Shown here piece after piece: positions 1 to 6,096 of a stretch of DNA of 14,535 nt; position 1 is the stretch's first letter; each line of letters starts with the position of its first letter. The stretch covers positions 1-14,535 of the forward strand of contig JANMFM010000157.1 of NCBI GenBank assembly GCA_031374125.1, read 5' to 3'. This DNA comes from JAEYZS01 sp031374125. Lineage in GTDB: Bacteria > Bdellovibrionota > Bdellovibrionia > Bdellovibrionales > JAEYZS01. The notes below the pieces were generated by a model, which searched no databases, had not been told where the DNA came from, and worked only from the letters and a program-made list of their open reading frames with translations. The position numbers were made by a program, and so were the translations under genes.

Positions 1-42
1 ATCGACGCGTACAAGAAAATCCTCAATAGATCTCACTATTAA
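1..42 (+). CDS. Possible 3' end of an upstream gene (partial)
   Basis: Frame 1 is open from the window edge to a TAA at 40-42 and would encode the last 13 residues of a protein, ending in NRSHY. Nothing in so short a tail identifies a family. The other strand is also open here, so this is only a guess, favoured because ihfB follows on the same strand after about 140 bp. Confidence 0.25.
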   Translation: MDAYKKILNRSHY

Positions 43-179
43 GCTTCTACGCCTCTTTTCGTGGCAACATAGCGTTATTTAGCAAAAAATTTAGGTCGAG
101 GTCTACGTTTCCCATTGAAATGCAAAAATCGCGGGGGCAGACTTAAACATAGGAATTAACTAATCATTTAAGGATTTTC

Positions 180-488
180 ATGACCAAAGCAGATCTTATC
201 AATCTCATCTCAGAAAAAGCTGGAATCACAAGGGTCAAAGCAGAAACCGTAGTGAATACTATCTTCGATTCTATGGTTGAAGCCCTACAAAAAGGCGATC
301 GTATTGAAATCAGAGGATTCGGATCTTTTGTGAATCGTAAGTATGATGCATACAAAGGAAGAAATCCAAGAACTGGCGAAGTGATCGAAGTTGAACAAAA
401 GAAACTTCCATTTTTCAAAGTCGGAAAAGAATTAAAAGAAGAAATCAACGTGAACGCGGGCAAACCTTTGCCTGAAGACGACGACTAA
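180..488 (+). CDS. ihfB: Integration host factor beta-like DNA-bending protein (HU/IHF family)
   Basis: A 102-aa member of the HU/IHF family, small dimeric proteins that bend DNA in the nucleoid. The N-terminal helical part (residues 1-40) begins MTKADLI and is followed by the family core RIEIRGFGSF (41-50). The DNA-binding arm carries GRNPRTG at 60-66; its proline is the residue that intercalates into the minor groove in this family. RIEIRGFGSF and the arm resemble IhfB more than HU, but the IHF versus HU assignment is not certain. The C-terminus adds an acidic tail ending PEDDD beyond the usual end near 94-99 residues. AAGGA about 8 nt before ATG supports the start. Its stop codon overlaps that of the convergent gene by 4 bp, so no terminator lies between them. 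Confidence 0.93.
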   Translation: MTKADLINLISEKAGITRVKAETVVNTIFDSMVEALQKGDRIEIRGFGSFVNRKYDAYKGRNPRTGEVIEVEQKKLPFFKVGKELKEEINVNAGKPLPEDDD

Positions 489-1201
489 TTGAACTGATCC
501 TGACTCTTTGCCTTTGGAGGTGTTTCCACTTCCTCAGGCGCGGGCTCCATGTCAGATCCCTCCATCGAAGCTCCATCATCCTCTTGAATTTGAATATCTT
601 CAGCACCCTCTTCAAGTTGATTTTTGTCGTATTTAGAATTGAATTCAACTCTCCAATTGACGTTCTTTAGGCTTTTAGAAACCGTGACATATCCCCATTG
701 CCCCACCTGAAAAACATAACCTTCTTCAAACTTGAGATAATAAAGACCATCAAGATCTGCTTTCAATTTGCTCTTGTAAGAAGCAAAACTGCTATCCACT
801 CGAGTATTGAGGGCGGAGGTTTTAATGATATTCCAATCCGACTGAACTTTTTTGAAGAGCTGAATTTTTGCGATTTTTTTTGCCTTCTCTACGTTTTGAA
901 GACCTTCTTTAATTTCCAGTAGATAACCTTGAAACTGGCTGGAATTCTCTAGCCCTTGTCCTAATTTTTTATCAAATTCTTTAGAATTAGTTCGCTTGAG
1001 CTTTGCTAAATCTTTTTTAACGGCGCGCTCATGAGCGGAGATCACGAGACCTTCTTTATCGGCCTGCTTCATCACCAAGTTGGGATTGATTCTTTCTACC
1101 CCTTCACTTCTATAAGCATAAGCCTTCGGAGTGCACAAAATGCAAAAAACTATAACCCATAGTAATTTGATCTCTAAAGTTATAAAACTCTTTGAAAACA
1201 T
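485..1201 (-). CDS. Secreted protein of unknown function with acidic C-terminal tail
   Basis: I do not recognise this 238-aa protein. The chosen ATG at 1201 is preceded by GAGAGG at normal spacing; an upstream GTG would add 17 residues before the signal peptide and is less likely. The N-terminus has a hydrophobic stretch (about residues 10-25) ending in PKAYA, a good signal peptidase I site, so the protein is probably periplasmic or outside. The mature part is lysine-rich and predicted mostly helical to about residue 125. A Tyr/Val/Trp-rich section around 135-170 then looks like beta strand. The last 45 residues are rich in Glu, Asp and Pro and probably disordered. It diverges from epmA and converges on ihfB, overlapping that stop codon by 4 bp. 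Context gives no function. Confidence 0.8.
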   Translation of the reverse strand: MFSKSFITLEIKLLWVIVFCILCTPKAYAYRSEGVERINPNLVMKQADKEGLVISAHERAVKKDLAKLKRTNSKEFDKKLGQGLENSSQFQGYLLEIKEGLQNVEKAKKIAKIQLFKKVQSDWNIIKTSALNTRVDSSFASYKSKLKADLDGLYYLKFEEGYVFQVGQWGYVTVSKSLKNVNWRVEFNSKYDKNQLEEGAEDIQIQEDDGASMEGSDMEPAPEEVETPPKAKSQDQFN

Positions 1202-1241
1202 TTTGCCTCTCACGGAATACCTGTGTATCAATGCAACACAG

Positions 1242-2621
1242 ATGAATACCACCAGACAACAATACCTTAAATCAGAATGGAATCAATACCCTTTTTTAGA
1301 GCTCAAAGTCTTTACAGTTAGAGATTTTTTAAAGCATTTTGCAAAGCTCAATTCAGGTGAAAAAAAAATAAAAACTGATGATTTTTGGGTCGCAGGCAGG
1401 ATCTTTAAAGGCGAAGCCCAGAATGGTGTTCATTATTCTATCGAAAGCCAAGATGAAACCCTCACTCTCGATTTTAGCTCCAATTGCAAACTTTCACAAA
1501 AATATTCCAACGATGAGATTTTATCTACTGGCGATCACGTTCTGGTGAGAGGCTATTGGAATGAAGTTCAGGTGGAAGGATTTGAAGTTCGTGTAAAAAC
1601 AATCCGAGCGCACTCTCTGCAATTGTTAGCGCCATCGCACGAACCTTATTATCTAGAAAATTTTAATTTCAAACGCAGCAAACAATGGCAACATTTTTTA
1701 AAATTGATTAGAAAAACTTTTGAGGTTTTAGATTTTACAGAAGTTCATACCCCAACACTTTTAAAAGCTCCTGGGACAGAACCTTTTCTGGATTTTTTTA
1801 AAACAGATTTAAAAATCAATAAATCCAAAGAAACATACTATCTTCCAACAAGTCCAGAGCTTCACATGAAAAAATTGATCTCTGCTGGCTGGACACGCAT
1901 TTATGAAATCAAAAATTGCTTTAGAAACAACGAGGTCTCCGAGCATCACCAACCCGAATTCTGGATGCTAGAATGGTACAGAGCTTACTCACCTTTTGAT
2001 GCCCTGGTGAAGGACATTCAAGGAATTCTCAATTATTTAAAACTTCATTGGCCTCATCCCATCGTGGGTCACGGAATGCTAAAAATCATAACTGTGGCAG
2101 AGCTTTTTCAAGAGTACTGCGAATTCGAACTGACTCCAAAGACCACAAAAGAAGAATTGGTAAACTTAGCCAAGAAACTTGATATTTCAGTCAGTAAAGA
2201 TGACAGCTGGAACGATATTTTCTTTATAATCTTTTTAGAGAAAATTGAATTGTCATTGGGCTACGATGCTCCCACAATTGTAAAAAATTATCCGCCGTCA
2301 CAAGCCGCTCTTGCGAGAATCAATCCTGATGGCTGGGCAGATCGTTTTGAACTTTACTGGAAGGGTTTAGAAATCGCCAATGCCTTCCACGAATTGAATG
2401 ACCCAGAAGAACAGCTGAGACGTTTTAAAGAAGAAATTGCGTTCAGAAAAAATCGCAGTGGCGAAGAGATTCCGGTGGATGAAGAGTTTATGACCGCCTT
2501 AAGAGCGGGATTCCCTCCTACCGCAGGAATTGCTTTGGGGCTCGACAGATTATTTATGGCTTTAGTAGATATCAAAGACATTTCGAAAACCAGAGCCTTT
2601 CCAATTAAGAGCGATCAATGA
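1242..2621 (+). CDS. epmA: EF-P lysine ligase EpmA (GenX/PoxA-type class II synthetase) with N-terminal OB-fold-like extension
   Basis: EpmA attaches a lysine-type amino acid to a conserved lysine of elongation factor P, which relieves ribosome stalling at polyproline. The catalytic core (about residues 145-459) is class II and closer to EpmA than to LysRS: TSPELHMKK, motif 2 FRNNE (R228, E231), PEFWMLEWYR, GLEIANAFHEL, and motif 3 GIALGLDRL (R436), with Ala where LysRS usually has Gly. E. coli EpmA is about 325 aa and lacks an anticodon domain. This protein has 459 aa, and residues 45-130 (VAGRIFK, GDHVLVRGYW, EVRVKTI) look like the OB fold of class II LysRS. The ATG at 1242 lacks a clear ribosome binding site; earlier in-frame starts at 1131 and 1140 would overlap the divergent gene. 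The EpmB and EF-P genes are not in the window. A GNAT gene overlaps its stop. Confidence 0.87.
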   Translation: MNTTRQQYLKSEWNQYPFLELKVFTVRDFLKHFAKLNSGEKKIKTDDFWVAGRIFKGEAQNGVHYSIESQDETLTLDFSSNCKLSQKYSNDEILSTGDHVLVRGYWNEVQVEGFEVRVKTIRAHSLQLLAPSHEPYYLENFNFKRSKQWQHFLKLIRKTFEVLDFTEVHTPTLLKAPGTEPFLDFFKTDLKINKSKETYYLPTSPELHMKKLISAGWTRIYEIKNCFRNNEVSEHHQPEFWMLEWYRAYSPFDALVKDIQGILNYLKLHWPHPIVGHGMLKIITVAELFQEYCEFELTPKTTKEELVNLAKKLDISVSKDDSWNDIFFIIFLEKIELSLGYDAPTIVKNYPPSQAALARINPDGWADRFELYWKGLEIANAFHELNDPEEQLRRFKEEIAFRKNRSGEEIPVDEEFMTALRAGFPPTAGIALGLDRLFMALVDIKDISKTRAFPIKSDQ

Positions 2622-3127
2622 AAGTTCTCGAAACCGAAAGATTAATTTTTAGACGCACGGTGGATTCGGATGCGGAGTTTATTAAAAAATTAATGAACTC
2701 GCCTGGATTTATTGAAAATATTGGTGATCGCAATATCAAAACGCTTGAGGATGCTAAAGCTCATATTGCATCTAAATACACTGCCAGTTACGAAGCCAAT
2801 GGCTATGGGCTCTACACTGTTGAACTTAAAACTACAAAAATTCCTATCGGAACTTGTGGACTTGTAAAGCGCGGTCCAAAAGAAGATCCGGATATCGGCT
2901 TTGCTTACCTTCCAGAATTTTGGGGTCAAGGTTATGCCATTGAAGCTGCTCTTGGAATTTTAGATTATTCAAAAAATATTCTAAAATTAAAACGCATCCT
3001 TGGAATTACAATCCCTAGCAACATTGGCTCAATAAAAACTCTAGAAAGAGCAGGATTAAAGTTTATAAAAATGTCGATCTCCGAAGTCGACGGCGCGGAA
3101 ATTCGAGTCTACGAAGTCCTCTTATAA
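2618..3127 (+). CDS. GNAT-family N-acetyltransferase (RimJ/RimL-like)
   Basis: A 169-aa GCN5-related acetyltransferase that would move an acetyl group from acetyl-CoA to an amine; the substrate cannot be read from sequence. It begins with the typical ETERLIFRR strand, has the acetyl-CoA loop FWGQGYA (about 101-107, matching the Q/RxxGxG/A pattern), and ends with the NIGSIKTLERAGLKF helix-strand characteristic of the RimJ/RimL subgroup. Its ATG overlaps the epmA stop (ATGA), so the two genes are almost certainly co-transcribed and translationally coupled. That coupling is suggestive of a role around translation factors or ribosomal proteins, but acetyltransferases of this subgroup are promiscuous in context and this is only an inference. 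Confidence 0.9.
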   Translation: MKVLETERLIFRRTVDSDAEFIKKLMNSPGFIENIGDRNIKTLEDAKAHIASKYTASYEANGYGLYTVELKTTKIPIGTCGLVKRGPKEDPDIGFAYLPEFWGQGYAIEAALGILDYSKNILKLKRILGITIPSNIGSIKTLERAGLKFIKMSISEVDGAEIRVYEVLL

Positions 3128-3157
3128 TTTAATTGTTTATTGAAATGGCCTAAAAAA

Positions 3158-3197
3158 TGCAAAAGCAGATATCGCCTGCGCGAGATCTGCTTTTGCG
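3158..3197 (+). other. Strong intergenic hairpin
   Basis: Arms TGCAAAAGCAGAT (3158-3170) and ATCTGCTTTTGCG (3185-3197) pair over 13 positions, one of them G-U. After an A-G mismatch the inner TCGC (3172-3175) pairs with GCGA (3180-3183) around a CTGC loop. It starts 30 nt after the GNAT stop. No U tract follows, so it is not a standard intrinsic terminator. It may be a 3' stabiliser, a dispersed repeat unit, or part of a leader for the small ORF downstream. Confidence 0.6.
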
Positions 3198-3233
3198 CGA
3201 ACCCTCTGTCCAAATTCCGGAAGGAGGTCCGAT

Positions 3234-3347
3234 ATGCGTACAAAACTACAAAGTTATGTATTCTTTCGGCGTTTTTTGAAGGTCTCTAAAGAGCTAATAA
3301 AAATTCTTCTACTTGTATTAGAATTGATTAGAGCTCTCAAACTTTAA
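3234..3347 (+). CDS. Small ORF: 37-aa basic, amphipathic or hydrophobic peptide
   Basis: ATG at 3234 is preceded by GGAAGGAGGT, close to a perfect match to the anti-Shine-Dalgarno sequence, with a 5-6 nt spacer. The frame runs 37 codons to TAA at 3345-3347. The peptide starts MRTKLQSY, has a basic cluster FFRRFLK, and its second half (KILLLVLELIRALKL) is dominated by Leu/Ile with regularly spaced charges, as in an amphipathic or membrane-seeking helix. Net charge is strongly positive. I know no family for it. Short basic-hydrophobic peptides behind strong ribosome binding sites include type I toxins and regulatory membrane peptides; no antisense RNA promoter was identified. The ribosome binding site is the main evidence that it is translated. 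Confidence 0.5.
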   Translation: MRTKLQSYVFFRRFLKVSKELIKILLLVLELIRALKL

Positions 3348-3449
3348 ACGAATTGCCTCCGACTTGCTTACGAAGTGATTGAGACTAATGACTAGGCTAA
3401 ACCTTGGACATGGTAAGCACGGAAAGCGGATTCTCGCGTGGGCACCCAT
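3348..3449. other. Gene-free stretch with possible RNA structure
   Basis: No coding capacity was seen here. TGCTTAC (about 3364-3370) can pair with GTAAGCA (about 3413-3419), and just after it CAC-GGAAA-GCG-GATTCT-CGC-GTG can form a bulged 6-bp stem. The stretch is either the 3' region of the small ORF transcript or, read on the other strand, the 3' untranslated region of the HD gene. No known RNA family was recognised. Confidence 0.3.
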
Positions 3450-4079
3450 TTAATTAATTTCCAAAGCTAAATCATTTAAGTATGTCTTCATAACCTCTAC
3501 ACGTTTTTTCCCAAGCTCTCTGCCGGCTTGAGTTTGTAGTGTCTCTGCTGTCTTAAATAATTTTTGATAGAAATGATCGATAGTATATGTTTTATCTTCG
3601 GGGGCTCGCGATTCACAGAAGGGATCCTTGTCACTATAGAATGGTCTTTTGAGTAATCCTGCTGTTGCAAAACATCTTGCAATTCCTATGGCCCCAATCC
3701 CATCTAATCGATCCGCATCTTGAACAATTTTTGCCTCAAGAGTTTCACAAGGAATATTGGCACTGAAACTATGACAAGCGATTGCATGAGCAATCTCAGA
3801 ATAAAATTCCTTTGGATAGCCAATCGATTCAAGATATTTAATGGCTTCTTCCGCCGAAATTCTCGAAGCCATAGATCTCTTGGGACTATCCTTTGGAATG
3901 ATCACAAAATCATGAAGCCATGCCGCCGGAACAACGATTTCCATCTTTCCATTTTCTTTTTCACAAATTTCTTTGGCAACTCTTACCACACGTTTAAAAT
4001 GAAGCAAATCATGCGCCGGATCTTCCGCCGTAGCAATTTCCGAAATTTTCTTTTCAAATAATTCTTCCCAGTTCTTCAT
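3450..4079 (-). CDS. HD-domain metal-dependent phosphohydrolase, YedJ-like
   Basis: A 209-aa HD-superfamily protein, probably a cytosolic metal-dependent phosphohydrolase whose substrate is unknown. The metal ligands are visible: the opening PAHDLLHFKRV (H23, D24, H27), the HD pair in AWLHDF (H56, D57), a further CHSF, and IVQDADRLDGIGAIG (D121, D123, D126). The last block with its following GIARCF marks the YedJ/YpgQ-type subgroup, some of which act on nucleotides. Length agrees with that group (about 190-230 aa). GAGG about 8 nt before the ATG lies inside the last codons of the upstream mnmD-like gene, whose stop is only 3 nt away, so the two are translationally coupled. No signal peptide is present. 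Confidence 0.88.
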   Translation of the reverse strand: MKNWEELFEKKISEIATAEDPAHDLLHFKRVVRVAKEICEKENGKMEIVVPAAWLHDFVIIPKDSPKRSMASRISAEEAIKYLESIGYPKEFYSEIAHAIACHSFSANIPCETLEAKIVQDADRLDGIGAIGIARCFATAGLLKRPFYSDKDPFCESRAPEDKTYTIDHFYQKLFKTAETLQTQAGRELGKKRVEVMKTYLNDLALEIN

Positions 4080-4082
4080 AGT

Positions 4083-4799
4083 TTATCCTCGACAAGCAAA
4101 TGTTGAGCTCCTCTTCCAGAGATAACCTTTGCGTTCAAAATATTTAAAATTATTAGCTTTGAAAGCGCGCTTTAATTTTCCAGTACACGCGTAAGTTCCA
4201 AAAGAACATTTTTTGTGCGCATTTCTCGTTAAAAATTCTGTCAAGAATTCTTCGGTCCAAAAAGGTTCCATGGCTTTGGAACTGAAAAAATCATAAATCA
4301 CCACATTGTACTTCTCACGATCTTGAGAATCCCAAGCACTCTTGATTTTCCAATTCCCAGAATCAAAACTAGAAAGCATTTTGGATTTTATCTTTTCTTC
4401 CGAAATATCAAATACATTCGCCGTCATTTCTAAAACAGAATCATAAATTTTAAAAGGAACTATTTTTTCTTGAGAATTTTTTAGCCAGGCAATCAGAGCT
4501 TCGTTCAAATCGCTATTTGCTTCATAACTTGCCATCTTTAAAGGAGCATCAAACACAATTGAAAATGCCGCTGATAAAATTTCGTTGTACGCAATTCCTG
4601 TCCCCAAAGACAGTATTTGAGGGTTATCAAGCTTGGCAAAACCCCATTGAATCGCCGGTCCATAGATATAAACACTTTCTCCAAAGGCACCGCCAGAATG
4701 GTGCATTTTTTCATGTTGAAAATTGTTAGGTCCGAAATTACCGAAGTATGCCGTCGGACTGCCATCCTCGGTGAGAACAAATTCAATGGTTTTACTCAT
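4083..4799 (-). CDS. mnmD: Stand-alone MnmC-type tRNA wobble-uridine methyltransferase (DUF752/MnmD-like)
   Basis: A 238-aa SAM-dependent methyltransferase of the DUF752 family, which corresponds to the N-terminal half of bifunctional MnmC. That domain methylates 5-aminomethyl(-2-thio)uridine (nm5U) at tRNA wobble position 34 to mnm5U. Visible marks: TEDGSPTAYF near the start, MHHSGGAFGES (32-42), the SAM-binding LSLGTGIAYNE (63-73), the DFFSSKAMEPFWTEEF block equivalent to the DxFxPxxxPxxW motif, and the closing GTYACTGKLKRAF plus ERKG. The FAD oxidase half of MnmC is absent, as in the Aquifex stand-alone enzyme. The start at 4799 has AAGG upstream; an ATG 16 codons earlier has no ribosome binding site. 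It precedes the HD gene by 3 nt and diverges from a radical SAM gene that may make its substrate. Confidence 0.82.
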   Translation of the reverse strand: MSKTIEFVLTEDGSPTAYFGNFGPNNFQHEKMHHSGGAFGESVYIYGPAIQWGFAKLDNPQILSLGTGIAYNEILSAAFSIVFDAPLKMASYEANSDLNEALIAWLKNSQEKIVPFKIYDSVLEMTANVFDISEEKIKSKMLSSFDSGNWKIKSAWDSQDREKYNVVIYDFFSSKAMEPFWTEEFLTEFLTRNAHKKCSFGTYACTGKLKRAFKANNFKYFERKGYLWKRSSTFACRG

Positions 4800-4819
4800 A
4801 AAAATTACCTTAAAAACGT

Positions 4820-4847
4820 TTGAGCTAGCAATATTCGAGAATATCAT
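4820..4847 (+). promoter_or_regulatory. Candidate sigma-70-type promoter with inverted repeat in the spacer
   Basis: TTGAGC (4820-4825), 16 nt, TATCAT (4842-4847) could drive the radical SAM gene. On the other strand TTGATC, 17 nt, TATTGC overlaps it and could drive the mnmD-like gene. The shared spacer contains the perfect inverted repeat ATATTC-GA-GAATAT (4831-4844), a possible operator. All of this is motif matching only. Confidence 0.35.
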
Positions 4848-4891
4848 TTAGATCAAGGTTCATGTCAGTATTTGACTAAGTAAAGGATCAG

Positions 4892-5956
4892 ATGCAGAAA
4901 CAGTGGTTAAACCGTCCCTATTACTCTATTGGCGATTATTATCGCGAAAAATTTGGGGAAAGAGTTTCAAAAATTTCCGTAAACGTAGCTGACACCTGCC
5001 CGAATCGCTTGGGCCTGAAAGGCATGCAGACTTGCACATTCTGCGACGTTTGGGGTTCTGCGGCTTATGCCGAACAACGTGAATTCACTCTGGAACAGCA
5101 GATTGAAAATGTTAAAGAAAAAATTCTTGGCATGACCAAGTACAATAAATTCCTCGTCTACTTTCAATCTTATACAAATTCCTTTACAGCCATCAGAAAT
5201 CTTGAAGTCATGTACGAAGAAGCTCTCAAACATCCAGGTGTTGTGGGCATTGTGATCGGCACTCGCCCAGACTGCATTTCACCAGCCCTTCTCAATCTCT
5301 GGAAAAAATTCTCAGAAAAAACTTATGTTTCTATTGAGTTGGGCGCGCAAACTTTTTATGAAGACTTTTTAGATTTTGAAAAGCGCGGCCACTCGGCACA
5401 AAATACTTTGGATACGATCTATAAATTAGCGGACATTCCAAATTTGGATATTGGTTTACACTTTATTTTTGGGCACCCTGGAGAAACTGTAGAACACGTG
5501 ATTGAACAAGCTAAATTTGCAGCCAAACTTCCAATCCAAAACGTAAAGCTTCATAACTTGCATGTTCTTAAAAAAACCAAGCTTGAGAAATTCTACGAGG
5601 CGGGCCTATTCGCTCCCATCGAACTCGAAGAGTATTCGGAGAAGGTTGCCGCATTTATCGCGCACTTGCCGCAAAATATCGCGGTTCAACGACTAAGCGC
5701 TCTTTCTTCTCGTTGGGATGAATTGATTGCTCCCCAGTGGACCATGCACAAGATGACAGTTTTTCAGGGAATCATTGATTACATGAATGCAAAGGAAACC
5801 TATCAAGGCAAAGAGTATATACCTGAAACCTCGACTTCTGATATTTCTAAAGATATTTCTAAAGGTGATTTTAGAATATTACCACTGATGTTTACCCAAA
5901 AAATCATCGATCAAACCCCTTTCGAAGCTCTTCTAAAGAGTCTGCCTCCTGGTTGA
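4892..5956 (+). CDS. Radical SAM protein of the TIGR01212 family (YhcC / YtqA-MnmL-like)
   Basis: A 354-aa radical SAM enzyme. The [4Fe-4S] cysteines are C36, C48 and C51 (CX11CX2C), in the family context CPNR followed by CTFC. Other family marks are YFQSYT, GTRPDC, the ELGAQT strand, KRGH, FGHPGE, VKLHNLHVLK and, near the C-terminus, APQW. E. coli YhcC and B. subtilis YtqA share this layout. YtqA (MnmL) has been linked to converting cmnm5U to nm5U in tRNA. AAAGGATC before the ATG is a good ribosome binding site. The gene lies back-to-back with the MnmC-type methyltransferase that would use nm5U, which supports a tRNA modification role here, though the family may not be isofunctional. The C-terminal 40 residues extend beyond E. 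coli YhcC and contain a short repeat, DISKDISKGDF. It is not EpmB, which belongs to the lysine 2,3-aminomutase family. Confidence 0.88.
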   Translation: MQKQWLNRPYYSIGDYYREKFGERVSKISVNVADTCPNRLGLKGMQTCTFCDVWGSAAYAEQREFTLEQQIENVKEKILGMTKYNKFLVYFQSYTNSFTAIRNLEVMYEEALKHPGVVGIVIGTRPDCISPALLNLWKKFSEKTYVSIELGAQTFYEDFLDFEKRGHSAQNTLDTIYKLADIPNLDIGLHFIFGHPGETVEHVIEQAKFAAKLPIQNVKLHNLHVLKKTKLEKFYEAGLFAPIELEEYSEKVAAFIAHLPQNIAVQRLSALSSRWDELIAPQWTMHKMTVFQGIIDYMNAKETYQGKEYIPETSTSDISKDISKGDFRILPLMFTQKIIDQTPFEALLKSLPPG

Positions 5957-6016
5957 ATGCATTTAAAGAGTAAGGATACCTTCCTTGAGCTATGACGTTT
6001 TTTCTTAAAACGAATC

Positions 6017-6032
6017 CAAGACCTTGGTCTTG
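6017..6032. repeat. Perfect inverted repeat in intergenic space
   Basis: CAAGACC (6017-6023) and GGTCTTG (6026-6032) are perfect complements separated by TT. With so short a loop, a double-stranded dimeric protein site is as likely as a hairpin. An A-rich run follows rather than a U tract, so it is a poor terminator for the radical SAM gene; it lies about 65 bp before the secreted nuclease start. Confidence 0.4.
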
Positions 6033-6064
6033 AAAAATTTCAAATCCTAGGCATTGAAAAGCAG

Positions 6065-6092
6065 CTCCCATACAATCCGTTGTGTATGGGGG
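6065..6092 (+). promoter_or_regulatory. Hairpin enclosing the ribosome binding site of the secreted nuclease gene
   Basis: CTCCCATACA (6065-6074) pairs with TGTATGGGGG (6083-6092) over 10 positions, one of them G-U, around an 8-nt loop. The 3' arm contains the GGGGG ribosome binding site that precedes the ATG at 6097. In this fold the site is fully paired, which would restrain translation unless a helper or a structural change opens it. Confidence 0.5.
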
Positions 6093-6096
6093 AAAA

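Noticed and set aside
139..153. AGACTTAAACATAGG upstream of ihfB matches 14 of 15 bases of 11501-11515.
   Set aside because: Several such near-matches are expected by chance in a window this long, and no matching -35 or spacing is shared by the two sites.
1242..2621. The synthetase as a true lysyl-tRNA synthetase.
   Set aside because: Core motifs (TSPELHMKK, MLEWYR, GIALG) follow EpmA; LysRS has different residues at these places. The OB-like extension keeps some doubt.
3215..3232. CCGGAAGGAGG, similar to the conserved loop of bacterial SRP RNA (CCGGAAGGAAGCA).
   Set aside because: The flanking asymmetric loop and helix of SRP RNA are absent; the string is better explained as the ribosome binding site of the small ORF.
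3390..3425. Resemblance to part of a c-di-GMP-I riboswitch (GGCTAAACC then GGTAAGC).
   Set aside because: The conserved GCAAAGCC core and the paired GGGCAAACC/GAAAGG segment are missing, and no gene follows on the same strand at a suitable distance.
3430..3450. TGGGCACCCA as a terminator stem for the HD gene.
   Set aside because: The arms leave a 2-nt loop, and no U tract follows on the minus strand.
4800..4847. Longer N-terminus for the MnmD-like protein starting at 4847.
   Set aside because: No ribosome binding site precedes that ATG and it lies within the putative promoter; AAGG precedes the ATG at 4799.
4892..5956. Radical SAM gene as EpmB, partner of EpmA.
   Set aside because: Its CX11CX2C cysteines and GTRPDC, YFQSYT motifs are those of TIGR01212, not of the lysine 2,3-aminomutase family to which EpmB belongs.
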